Shown here piece after piece: positions 5,879 through 12,693 of a DNA stretch of 12,693 nucleotides. A model generated the notes under the pieces. The model saw only the letters and a program-made list of their open reading frames with translations, did no database searches and had not been told where the DNA came from. A program made the translations under genes and the position numbers. This stretch comes from Avisuccinivibrio_A sp964399665. Its GTDB lineage: Bacteria > Pseudomonadota > Gammaproteobacteria > Enterobacterales > Succinivibrionaceae. Within the stretch, counting starts at the first letter, position 1. Each line of letters begins with the position of its first letter. Location of the stretch: assembly GCA_964399665.1 (NCBI GenBank), contig CAYNSI010000044.1, positions 1 through 12,693 on the forward strand, read 5' to 3'.

Positions 5879-8800
5879 ATGGCACGTTTTTTTATTAACC
5901 GACCGGTTTTCGCGTGGGTTATTGCTATTGTGATCATGTTGGCCGGGGTTATTGCAGTACTAAACCTGCCTGTTGCCCAATACCCGACCATTGCGCCTCC
6001 TTCGGTGTCAATACGCTCAAGCTACGCTGGTGCCGATGCCACCACCGTGGAGCGTACCGTAACCCAGATCATCGAGCAGAACATGACGGGCCTTGACGGC
6101 TACATGTACATGTCGGCTACTTCAGACTCCTACGGCAACTCAGATATTACCATTACCTTTGAGCCGGGCACCGATCCAGACATTGCCCAGGTCCAGGTGC
6201 AGAACAAGCTGCAGCAAACCCAGTCCCAGCTGCCTACTACCGTACAGCAAAATGGTGTCGACGTAACCAAGTCCACCAACTCCTTCCTGATGGTGGTAGG
6301 TTTGACTGCCAAGGATGACACTCATACCAACACTGACCTTTCAGACTATATTTACGCCAATATCAGGGAGCCTTTAGCCCGCGTAAACGGGGTCGGTGAC
6401 TTTTTCGTGTTTGGTTCCGAATATGCCATGCGTATTTGGGTCGATCCTGAAAAACTTAATAACCTTGCAATTTCCATAAGTGAGATCACAACTGCCATCA
6501 CAGCACAGAATGCCCAGGTAACCTATGGATCCTTAGGAGGAACTCCAGCTGTCCCAGGGCAGCAGTATGCCTATACCATTACAGGTCAGTCCCGTCTTAC
6601 CTCAGCAGAGGAGTTTGAGAATATCCTTTTGCGTGTCAATACCGATGGAACCAAGGTTTACTTAAAGGATGTCGCAAGAATTGAGCTGGGTTCTGAAAGC
6701 TATCAGGTAAGAGGTGAACACAATCACAGACCCTCATCAGGCATTGCCATCCGCCTGGCCTCAGGTGCCAATGCCCTTGACACGGCAGAAAGAGTCAAGG
6801 AATTGATTAATCAGCTTGAAGTGTATTTCCCCGAATGGATTGAAGTAACTTACCCCTTTGATACCACGGACTTCATCGCAGAATCCATCTCGGAAGTTGC
6901 CCAAACCCTCTTTGAGGCTATTGTCCTTGTAGTTCTTATCATGTACGTTTTCCTGCAGAATATAAGAGCTACCATCATTCCCTCAATTACCGTGCCTGTT
7001 GTGCTTTTGGGCAGCTTTGCCATCATGTCGGCACTGGATTTTTCCATCAATACCCTGACCATGTTCGGACTGGTACTTGCCATCGGCCTGTTGGTGGATG
7101 ATGCCATCGTAGTGGTTGAAAACGTCGAACGCATCATAGAAGAGGAAGAATTGCCGCCTAAGGAGGCTACCGAAAAATCCATGGATCAGATCACAGGAGC
7201 CCTTATCGGCATTGCCCTGGTGCTTTCTGCCGTCTTTGTTCCTATGGCATTCTTCGGCGGTTCAACCGGCGTTATCTACCGTCAGTTCTCTATCACTATA
7301 GTATCTGCCATGGTGCTCTCGGTATTAGTTGCCATCATCCTAACCCCGGCTCTTTGTGCCACCATGTTAAAGGGCAAAAATGATGATAAGAAAGATAAAA
7401 AAAGTGCTCTGCGAACAAAACTTGAAAACCGTACGGCACTGCTTTTTAAGCCCATTGACAAGTTCTTTGAAATTTTCAACAAAACCTACAAGGCCTTCTC
7501 AGATTCCTATCAGAATCATGTAAAGAAGGTAGTACACCAGATCAAAAGGCAGATTGTGATCTATATAGGTATCTGTATTGCCCTGGGGGTCTGCTTTATA
7601 CGCATTCCTTCAGCCTTCCTGCCGACAGAAGATCAAGGCGTACTGCTGGCCATGGTAAATCTTCCTGCAGGATCTACCGTGGAAAAAACCTCTACTGCTC
7701 TTGGGAAGGTGGTTGACTACTTCCTAATTAACGAGGAGAAAAATGTCGAATCCGTCATGTCTGTAACAGGATTCTCCTTTGCAGGCTCGGGGCAGAATGC
7801 AGGTCTTGCCTTTATCAAGCTCAAAGACTGGGCTGTAAGAACAAATGCCGATCAGCATGCCGATGCCATAGCCAACCGCTCCTATATGCCCCTTATGGGA
7901 ATTCGTGAAGGCTTGGCTTATGCCTTTAACGTTCCGGCCATTCCTGAACTTGGCACTGCATCAGGCTTTGATTTGTATCTGCAGGACAACGGCGGAGCAG
8001 GTCATGAGATGTTGACCCAGGTAAGGCAGGACTATGTTTATGCTGCACAGCAGTCACCTTTATTGATGCAGGTCCGTGCCAATGGTATGGATGACACCCC
8101 TCAGTTCAAGCTTAACCTGGATTATGAAAAAGCTCTGGCCCTCGGGCTTACCGTAAGTGATATCAATACCACTTTATCTGTGGCCTGGGGATCTTTATAT
8201 GTTGATGACTTCATCGAAAGAGCCCGCGTCAAGAAAGTTTATATCCAGGCAGAAGCCAGCGCCCGTATGACCGAGCTTGATCTTAACAAGTGGTTTGTAA
8301 GAAACAATCAAGGCGAGATGGTACCATTCAGCGCCTTTACCACCACTTCCTGGACCCAGGGCTCACCCCGTCTGGAACGCTACAATGGTGTTGCGGCTAT
8401 GAATATTCAAGGCGCTCCGGCCCCCGGGGTTTCAACCGGTGAGGCCATGGCAGAGATGGAACGCCTGGCAGCTGAGGTCCTGCCTGCAGGCTTTGGTATC
8501 TCATGGACCGGAATTTCCTTCCAGGAAAGGCTTTCAGGTGATCAGGCTCCATTGCTTTACGCCGTATCAATTCTTATTGTGTTCCTGTCACTTGCAGCCT
8601 TATATGAGTCATGGTCAATCCCCTTTGCCGTAATGTTGGTACTGCCGCTTGGTATCATAGGCGCGGTATTGGCTGCCCTGCTTACCCAGTACCTACCGGT
8701 ACAGACGGTATTAAGAAATGATGTCTACTTCCAGGTGGGGCTTTTGACTACAGTGGGACTTTCGGCAAAGAATGCAATCTTGATTGTTGAGTTTGCCAAA

Positions 8801-9166
8801 GATCTTTATGATCAGGGCTACCGTCTTACCGAGGCCGTAACTGAGGCTGCCAAAATCCGTCTGCGTCCTATTATCATGACCTCATCAGCCTTTATTTTAG
8901 GCGTGCTCCCTCTTGCCATGAGCTCAGGAGCAGGTGCGGCAGGTCGTAATGAAATAGGCTACTGTGTAATAGGCGGCATGATTTCAGCTACGGTTCTGGC
9001 CATTTTCTTCGTGCCGGTATTCTTTGTTCTCATCATGCGCTACTTTACCAAGTACATTCCCGTTGAAGAAAAGAAGAAACATGCTGAGATTGAGAAGAAA
9101 CGCCGTGAACTGATGCAACAACAGCTTACAGCCTTAGAGGCTGAAAATACCACCGAAAAAATTTAA
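5879..9166 (+). CDS. acrB: RND multidrug efflux pump AcrB (HAE1 family)
   Basis: A 1095-aa inner-membrane drug/proton antiporter, longer than E. coli AcrB (1049 aa). It begins MARFFINRPVFAWVIAI like the family and should have 12 membrane helices with two large periplasmic loops. The proton-relay residues are present: D407 and D408 in GLLVDDAIVVVENV, K964 in LSAKNAIL, R994 in RLRP and T1001. Drug-pocket residues equivalent to F136, F178, F615, F617 (F632, F634) and F628 (F645) are kept, but the F610 position is Met627. The extra length comes from about 17 residues in the charged central cytoplasmic loop (around 498-545), about 7 residues before NDVYFQVG, and a charged C-terminal tail of about 23 residues rich in Glu and Lys. 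ATG 5879 has AAGGA 7 bases upstream. It forms an operon with acrA; the outer-membrane channel is not encoded here. Confidence 0.97.
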   Translation: MARFFINRPVFAWVIAIVIMLAGVIAVLNLPVAQYPTIAPPSVSIRSSYAGADATTVERTVTQIIEQNMTGLDGYMYMSATSDSYGNSDITITFEPGTDPDIAQVQVQNKLQQTQSQLPTTVQQNGVDVTKSTNSFLMVVGLTAKDDTHTNTDLSDYIYANIREPLARVNGVGDFFVFGSEYAMRIWVDPEKLNNLAISISEITTAITAQNAQVTYGSLGGTPAVPGQQYAYTITGQSRLTSAEEFENILLRVNTDGTKVYLKDVARIELGSESYQVRGEHNHRPSSGIAIRLASGANALDTAERVKELINQLEVYFPEWIEVTYPFDTTDFIAESISEVAQTLFEAIVLVVLIMYVFLQNIRATIIPSITVPVVLLGSFAIMSALDFSINTLTMFGLVLAIGLLVDDAIVVVENVERIIEEEELPPKEATEKSMDQITGALIGIALVLSAVFVPMAFFGGSTGVIYRQFSITIVSAMVLSVLVAIILTPALCATMLKGKNDDKKDKKSALRTKLENRTALLFKPIDKFFEIFNKTYKAFSDSYQNHVKKVVHQIKRQIVIYIGICIALGVCFIRIPSAFLPTEDQGVLLAMVNLPAGSTVEKTSTALGKVVDYFLINEEKNVESVMSVTGFSFAGSGQNAGLAFIKLKDWAVRTNADQHADAIANRSYMPLMGIREGLAYAFNVPAIPELGTASGFDLYLQDNGGAGHEMLTQVRQDYVYAAQQSPLLMQVRANGMDDTPQFKLNLDYEKALALGLTVSDINTTLSVAWGSLYVDDFIERARVKKVYIQAEASARMTELDLNKWFVRNNQGEMVPFSAFTTTSWTQGSPRLERYNGVAAMNIQGAPAPGVSTGEAMAEMERLAAEVLPAGFGISWTGISFQERLSGDQAPLLYAVSILIVFLSLAALYESWSIPFAVMLVLPLGIIGAVLAALLTQYLPVQTVLRNDVYFQVGLLTTVGLSAKNAILIVEFAKDLYDQGYRLTEAVTEAAKIRLRPIIMTSSAFILGVLPLAMSSGAGAAGRNEIGYCVIGGMISATVLAIFFVPVFFVLIMRYFTKYIPVEEKKKHAEIEKKRRELMQQQLTALEAENTTEKI

Positions 9167-9199
9167 GATCTCTTAAAGTTTTGCTGACAAAAGACAACT

Positions 9200-9217
9200 G
9201 GGGGGCTTACGCCCTCC
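9200..9217. terminator. GC-rich hairpin between acrB and the 383-aa gene
   Basis: GGGGGGC (9200-9206) and GCCCTCC (9211-9217) form a 7-bp stem (one G-U) with loop TTAC. On the minus strand it is followed by a T-rich stretch (AGTTGTCTTTTG), so it may end the transcript of the 383-aa gene. On the plus strand no U run follows, which makes it a weaker candidate for ending acrAB. The rest of the 175-bp gap also holds the palindromes CTGATATCAG (9247-9256) and CCCTTAAGGG (9278-9287), but no gene. Confidence 0.4.
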
Positions 9218-9341
9218 ATGTACATATGACAAGAGACAAGACACTCTGATATCAGGATTTTTGTCAGGTTCATATGGCCCTTAAGGGTGATTGGCACCTT
9301 TGACAAACTGCAGTGTTTCCAGATTGACTCTTTTTGACAGC

Positions 9342-10493
9342 TCAAATGCGTACCACGCTTACGGCAGCTTCAATGACATCCTCCAAGAAAGGAGCATTGG
9401 CAAAAGGTCCTTCGGTTACTGCCTCACGTACCAGGCTCTCATCGCCGCTGCCGTCTGCACCAAAGGAAACAGGAAGCAGCAGGCCCAGCTCTTCAGAATA
9501 CAGGGCATCACTTAAATCGGCATCTGGACACAGCTGCCTGGTGCGCCTTACTGCCAGGGCAAATTTGAAGACTTTTTCAAAGGAAAGCCCAAAGTGCCGG
9601 TCATTGGTTTTTTCAAGCGCAAAGGCCGTGCTGAAACTTAAAGCCTTAAGATAGATGCCTCCAAAGCTTAAAGAGCCCTGGTCAATTCTTGATATCAGGC
9701 CGCGGGATACCAATTCATCTGCCCAGGAATTTTCCATTAACAGGATCAACTTTGAATTTCCCGTGGCATATACCTGGTAATTCCTGTCAAGAACCACATA
9801 TGAGCTTACCAAAAGGCCCTCCCCTTCAGGGACAAAGTCATCAACGCGCTCCCCGATATCAAGATAGGGATCTACAGCAGGGATCTTAAAGCCGGCATTT
9901 TTTAGTGCCGTAATCATAAAGGCCCGATTCAGGCCATGGTTTATCCCCAGTTCTTCTTTTGAGGAAAGATCCTCGGTGTGATCTTTGGAAAGTACATTTA
10001 AGAACAGGGCGCGGTCCGCCACCCCCCTTGCCTTGGTATAGCAGGGCAGGATCACCCCGTAATACTCCATGAAGATTCCATTTCTAAGATCGGTTTGAGG
10101 ATTGATGGATCTTGAATGAAACATCGCAGCAGCAAAGGACAGGGCATAACGCAGCGAACCATAGGCCCTTAGGGAAGAGACTCTTTGCAAAATAACTCCG
10201 GAAGGGCTGAAAACTAAGGAGATCTCCTCACCTTCAACACTTAAAAACTCATAGAAGACATTTTTGGGCAAAAATCCCTCCTGCTGCCATCTTAAGGCCA
10301 AGGATCTTTTAACCACCAAAATATTCATGGCGCCGTCTTTGCTGTCATAGATCTGAAAATTGTCACTGCGATCCAGCTGATCACCTACCGTAACAAGATT
10401 TGGAAGTACGGTTCCCGGCGCCAGGGCTTCATCTTTTAGGTCATCTGAAATATCTATTACGAATTTGCTTTCATTCACTATATAATCTGACAT
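9342..10493 (-). CDS. Hypothetical protein, family not recognised (383 aa)
   Basis: I do not recognise this protein. It has a convincing gene structure: ATG 10493 with GAGG 7 bases upstream, no overlap with neighbours, and a full-length frame in a divergent pair with the flavodoxin gene. There is no signal peptide or clear membrane helix; a cytoplasmic, mixed alpha/beta soluble protein is expected. It is acidic near the N-terminus (VIDISDDLKDEAL) and has only a few cysteines (in LPCYTK and RQLCPDAD). Mildly notable segments are SLRYALSFAAAMFHS, PAVDPYLDIGERVDDFVPEGEG, LSFGGIYLKALSFSTAFALEKTN and SFEKVFKFALAVRRTRQLC, none matching a motif known to me. Neighbours (acrB, fldB) suggest no shared role. 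It could be lineage-specific. Confidence 0.8.
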   Translation of the reverse strand: MSDYIVNESKFVIDISDDLKDEALAPGTVLPNLVTVGDQLDRSDNFQIYDSKDGAMNILVVKRSLALRWQQEGFLPKNVFYEFLSVEGEEISLVFSPSGVILQRVSSLRAYGSLRYALSFAAAMFHSRSINPQTDLRNGIFMEYYGVILPCYTKARGVADRALFLNVLSKDHTEDLSSKEELGINHGLNRAFMITALKNAGFKIPAVDPYLDIGERVDDFVPEGEGLLVSSYVVLDRNYQVYATGNSKLILLMENSWADELVSRGLISRIDQGSLSFGGIYLKALSFSTAFALEKTNDRHFGLSFEKVFKFALAVRRTRQLCPDADLSDALYSEELGLLLPVSFGADGSGDESLVREAVTEGPFANAPFLEDVIEAAVSVVRI

Positions 10494-10632
10494 GCTGTAT
10501 CCTCAAAAGTGATTACTGCAAAGATCTTAACCAAAGACCATGGCTCATAATTGAGAAAGCTTTGCATTTTTGCTTTTTAGATGAGATTTTTTATTTAGAA
10601 TGTAGGTATTGCAACTTAAATAGGGATCAGTT

Positions 10633-11142
10633 ATGCATAAGATCGGTCTGTTTTATGGCACTTATACCGGGATAACCGCAATGGTTGCTCAGAAAATCGC
10701 TAAGGAGCTGGGAGAGGATAATGTTGATCTGCACAACATCAGCGAAGACGGCGAGGAAATGAGCAAGTATCAATATCTGATTATCGGTACCTCAACCTGG
10801 AGTATAGGCGAGCTGCAGGAAGATTGGAATAACTTCATGCCCAAACTGCAAACCATGGATTTCACCGGAAAAACCGTAGCTTTATTCGGAACAGGTGATC
10901 AAACTGGGTATCCGGATACCTTCCTGGACGGGATGGGTATGCTTTATGAAACCTTTCAGTTCCGCGGCGCCTCCTTCGTAGGATTCTGGCCGACGATAGG
11001 CTACGATTTTACTTCCCCGCTGCCGCTTTTGGATCATGACCATTTTGTAGGTCTTGCCATAGACGAGGACAATCAGCCGGAACTTACCGATGAGCGCATC
11101 AAACAATGGTGCGAAATGATCCGCCCTGCTTTCGGACTGTAA
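10633..11142 (+). CDS. fldB: Flavodoxin, FldB-like
   Basis: A 169-aa long-chain flavodoxin, a small FMN-binding cytoplasmic electron carrier. The FMN phosphate loop is TYTGIT (residues 10-15). The two loops that clamp the isoalloxazine ring are STWSIGE with W56 and GTGDQTGYPD with Y93. The W loop usually reads PTW; here Ser replaces Pro. Later segments such as LQEDW, FLDGMGMLYE, GYDFTSP, HFVGLAIDE and IKQWCE resemble E. coli FldB (173 aa) more than FldA, although HFVGLAIDED is shared with FldA. Flavodoxins donate electrons to enzymes such as radical-SAM proteins and reductases; the physiological role of FldB is less well known. AGGGA (10622-10626) precedes the ATG by 6 bases. The AT-rich region upstream, shared with the divergent 383-aa gene, must hold the promoter, but I see no strong -35/-10 pair. 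Confidence 0.9.
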   Translation: MHKIGLFYGTYTGITAMVAQKIAKELGEDNVDLHNISEDGEEMSKYQYLIIGTSTWSIGELQEDWNNFMPKLQTMDFTGKTVALFGTGDQTGYPDTFLDGMGMLYETFQFRGASFVGFWPTIGYDFTSPLPLLDHDHFVGLAIDEDNQPELTDERIKQWCEMIRPAFGL

Positions 11143-11182
11143 AGTCTGCTGATTAACGAAGGTTTAGCAAAGCTGTCAGCGT

Positions 11183-11917
11183 TTAACTATCTCTTGTGAT
11201 TTCACGTATGAGATAAGATGCTGTTAACAGACCAGCGCTGGCAGCAACCCCCATAAAAGCTCCAAAAACCCGCCTGCCGTCCTCCTCTGCATAAACGGGT
11301 TTTTCGTCTGACCAGGTACACATTATTCCCATCTTGGTGCCGCCTTTGGGATAACCGTATCTGCTTCTTAAAATACTTCTTAAATGAGCTATCAACCCGT
11401 CTCCTCCTGCCGCACAGATATCAGTAAAATGAAGGCGTGTCGGATCTACGCGCCCCCCGGCACCGCCTGATACTGCAAAAACCTTGTTATGACTTTTTAA
11501 ATAATTAACCAGGGCCGCCTTAGCATAAATATCGTCTATGGCCTCAGCTGCATATTTTGGACTGTCCTTGAGATAGTCTTCAATATTATCCTCGGTTAAC
11601 ATCATAACTTCAGGGTGGACTTTAAGATCTGGATTGATATCCAAAAATCTTAGTGCCAAAGTCTCAGCCTTACTTTTGCCAAGAGTTGAGGTTAAAGTAT
11701 GAAGCTGTCTGTTACTATTTGACAGCTCAATAACGTCGGCATCTACTAAAGTAAGCTCGCCTACGCCGGTACGGCATAAAGCCTCAGCACAAGGAGATCC
11801 TACGCCTCCTAATCCCACAACCATCACGTGGCTTTGCTGTAATTTTAAAAACCCCTGGTATCCAAAAAGACGTATCGTGCCTTTAAATCTCTCCTCGAGG
11901 TCTTTTGATGCAGTCAC
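11183..11917 (-). CDS. tcdA: tRNA threonylcarbamoyladenosine dehydratase TcdA (CsdL)
   Basis: A 244-aa E1-like (ThiF/MoeB/UBA superfamily) enzyme that uses ATP to cyclise t6A at position 37 of tRNAs to ct6A. The Rossmann nucleotide-binding loop is VVGLGGVGS (33-41), the acidic strand end is LVDAD (57-61), and the ATP-contacting NRQ is at 69-71. EAIDDIYAKAALV, SGGAGGRVDPTRL and a TDI segment follow in the same order as in E. coli TcdA. The C-terminal part (KMGIMCTWSDEKPVYAEEDG) is recognisable, but the protein is about 24 residues shorter than the E. coli one (268 aa), mostly near the C-terminus, where VFGAFMGVAASAGL replaces a longer segment. The start is GTG 11917 with AAGGAG (11925-11930) 7 bases upstream. 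It is convergent with the flavodoxin gene; no csdA or csdE is nearby. Confidence 0.93.
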   Translation of the reverse strand: MTASKDLEERFKGTIRLFGYQGFLKLQQSHVMVVGLGGVGSPCAEALCRTGVGELTLVDADVIELSNSNRQLHTLTSTLGKSKAETLALRFLDINPDLKVHPEVMMLTEDNIEDYLKDSPKYAAEAIDDIYAKAALVNYLKSHNKVFAVSGGAGGRVDPTRLHFTDICAAGGDGLIAHLRSILRSRYGYPKGGTKMGIMCTWSDEKPVYAEEDGRRVFGAFMGVAASAGLLTASYLIREITRDS

Positions 11918-12068
11918 CGGAACTCTCCTTAGTTAATGATCCCTGGTTTATTGAGCAGGGTACCATTTTAACTTTCAAAATCTTCTCTGCCTCAAGACAC
12001 TGTAAATTATCCTCACAGGCTTTGGGTAAGCTCAGAATAAATTGCTGTATCCAAAATAAGACTAAGGT

Positions 12069-12085
12069 GTCAGCGCAAAGCTGAC
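12069..12085. repeat. Hairpin-forming inverted repeat upstream of the tRNA promoter
   Basis: GTCAGC (12069-12074) and GCTGAC (12080-12085) are perfect 6-bp arms around the loop GCAAA. It lies in the 246 bases between the tcdA start and the tRNA promoter, in which I see no gene. It is not followed by a T tract on either strand, so its role is unknown. Confidence 0.4.
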
Positions 12086-12163
12086 TTACATACTTTTGGT
12101 TCTCTAAGACCGCGTACTTTGAGATTCTTTTACTTTGCCTGCTTAACTGTCCTTTAAAAAGCC

Positions 12164-12191
12164 TTGTAAGCGCAGTCAAACCTGATATAAT
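12164..12191 (+). promoter_or_regulatory. Strong extended -10 promoter of the tRNA genes
   Basis: A -35 box TTGTAA (12164-12169), 16-bp spacing, and a perfect TATAAT -10 (12186-12191) preceded by TGA, giving the extended -10 form. Transcription should start near 12198, about 14 bases before tRNA-Arg, and probably continue through tRNA-Leu. Confidence 0.75.
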
Positions 12192-12211
12192 TTGCTCACT
12201 TTCTAATTTGC

Positions 12212-12288
12212 GATCCCGTAGCTCAGTTGGATAGAGTATCGGTTTCCGAAGCCGGTGGTCATGAGTTCGACTCTCATCGGGATCACCA
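12212..12288 (+). tRNA. argX: tRNA-Arg (anticodon CCG)
   Basis: A 77-nt cloverleaf with encoded CCA. The acceptor arms GATCCCG (12212-12218) and CGGGATC pair fully. The D arm contains AGTTGGATA. The anticodon arm TCGGT/GCCGG encloses loop TTCCGAA with anticodon CCG, reading CGG. The T arm ATGAG/CTCAT encloses TTCGACT. This isoacceptor is argX in E. coli, where it starts an operon that also holds leuT, matching the tRNA-Leu that follows 25 bp later. Confidence 0.96.
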
Positions 12289-12313
12289 GGCTTTGCAGAA
12301 AGCGTCATTTGTT

Positions 12314-12398
12314 GCGAAGGTGGCGGAATTGGTAGACGCGCTAGGTTCAGGTCCTAGTGCCGCAAGGTGTGTGGGTTCGAGTCCCATCCTTCGCACCA
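12314..12398 (+). tRNA. leuT: tRNA-Leu (anticodon CAG)
   Basis: An 85-nt class II tRNA with encoded CCA. The acceptor arms GCGAAGG and CCTTCGC pair. The anticodon arm CTAGG/CCTAG encloses TTCAGGT with anticodon CAG, reading CUG. A long variable arm (stem GCC/GGT around GCAA) and a T arm with loop TTCGAGT follow. The sequence strongly resembles E. coli tRNA-Leu(CAG). It lies 25 bp after tRNA-Arg and has no obvious promoter of its own, so co-transcription is expected. Confidence 0.96.
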
Positions 12399-12446
12399 AA
12401 GTTAGGCAACCCCAAAAAGATCTGAATGCACCCAACTTTAGTTTTT
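12398..12446 (+). terminator. Possible weak terminator after the tRNA genes
   Basis: AAAGTT-A-GG (from 12398) can pair with CC-C-AACTTT (to 12439) around a loop of about 26 bases, followed by AG and T5 (12442-12446). The stem is AT-rich with a mismatch, so this is only a candidate. Confidence 0.35.
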
Positions 12447-12693
12447 CCTAGAAATCTCCCTTAAACCTGCAAATGGCAGGGAGGACTGAGACCGGGCGGC
12501 ACCTGTCATTCTGACAACAATTTCAAATTCAAGAACCCCCCTGTTGCATCCTTAAGAAAAATCGTTTCACCGCCTAAGAATATTTCAACAAAGTTCAGAT
12601 GAAGTAAAAAGACAGCAAAAAGTAGGGACTCCAACGAAAACTATCCTTTTTCAAGCAATTTCCCTGTTTGGAAAGCTTCACTCCATTGATGAA
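12447..12693. other. Right-edge region without a convincing gene
   Basis: No further tRNA follows, unlike the E. coli argX-hisR-leuT-proM cluster. A small inverted repeat CCTGC/GCAGG (12466-12480) is present. A 42-codon minus-strand frame (12506-12634, TTG start with AAGGA 9 bases before it) would encode a hydrophobic then polar peptide with GGETIFLKDATGG; it has no recognised homolog and may be chance or a relic. Confidence 0.5.

Noticed and set aside
9185..9345. Several TGACA/TGTCA motifs and CATATG copies between acrB and the 383-aa gene, considered as a repeat array or mobile element end
   Set aside because: Spacing and orientation are irregular and the matches only 5-6 bases long, as expected by chance.
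9291..9654. Plus-strand open frames of 74 and 106 codons antisense to the 383-aa gene
   Set aside because: They lie inside the opposite strand of a better-supported gene, and I saw no convincing ribosome binding site for either.
11883..12308. A 141-codon minus-strand open frame overlapping the tRNA-Arg gene and the tcdA start
   Set aside because: Its N-terminal part (DESRTHDHRLRKPILYPTE) is the well-known false translation of the antisense strand of a tRNA-Arg gene, and the remainder runs through the tRNA promoter into tcdA in another frame.
12227..12451. 74-codon plus-strand open frame across both tRNA genes
   Set aside because: It translates the tRNA sequences themselves and has no independent support.
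1..12693. CRISPR array or defence system
   Set aside because: No regularly spaced direct repeats and no cas, restriction-modification or toxin-antitoxin-like proteins are visible.

Overview
The window looks like chromosomal DNA of a gammaproteobacterium of moderate GC content. Most recognisable proteins resemble E. coli families (YihG, DsbA, YciA, AcrR, AcrA, AcrB, FldB, TcdA), and three E. coli-like linkages are kept: yihG convergent with dsbA, acrR divergent from acrAB, and tRNA-Arg(CCG) followed by tRNA-Leu(CAG) as in argX-hisR-leuT-proM. A squalene/phytoene synthase-like gene and several sequence divergences argue against the Enterobacterales. An Aeromonadales/Succinivibrionaceae-like lineage is possible, but this is inference only.

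Left part (1-3677): the first 54 bases look like the right end of an IS200/IS605-type element, that is, a hairpin followed by TCAA. It lies about 80 bp upstream of a YihG-family acyltransferase gene (136-1086, +). Convergent to it is a two-gene minus-strand unit. A squalene/phytoene synthase-like prenyltransferase comes first and dsbA follows 13 bp later. This DsbA has a CNHC active site instead of the usual CPHC. Divergent from the unit is the acyl-CoA thioesterase yciA (3183-3677, +), with a recognisable promoter.

Middle part (3761-9166): a complete RND multidrug efflux locus. The TetR-type repressor AcrR (-) is divergent from acrA and acrB (+). The shared 246-bp intergenic region holds two TATAAT boxes and an inverted repeat resembling the E. 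coli AcrR operator half-sites. AcrA is a periplasmic adaptor lipoprotein and AcrB the proton-driven inner-membrane pump. No TolC-type outer-membrane channel gene is present, so the channel must be encoded elsewhere.

Right part (9342-12693): a 383-aa protein of unrecognised family (-) is divergent from a FldB-like flavodoxin (+). Convergent to the flavodoxin is tcdA (GTG start, -), encoding the enzyme that cyclises the tRNA modification t6A. A strong extended -10 promoter then drives tRNA-Arg(CCG) and tRNA-Leu(CAG). The last 295 bases hold a possible weak terminator and no convincing gene.

The window is mostly housekeeping and stress or envelope genes. The points that most deserve a second look are the IS605-type end with its adjacent guide-like sequence, the CNHC DsbA, the squalene synthase-like gene next to it, the unrecognised 383-aa protein, and the AcrB pocket and loop differences.
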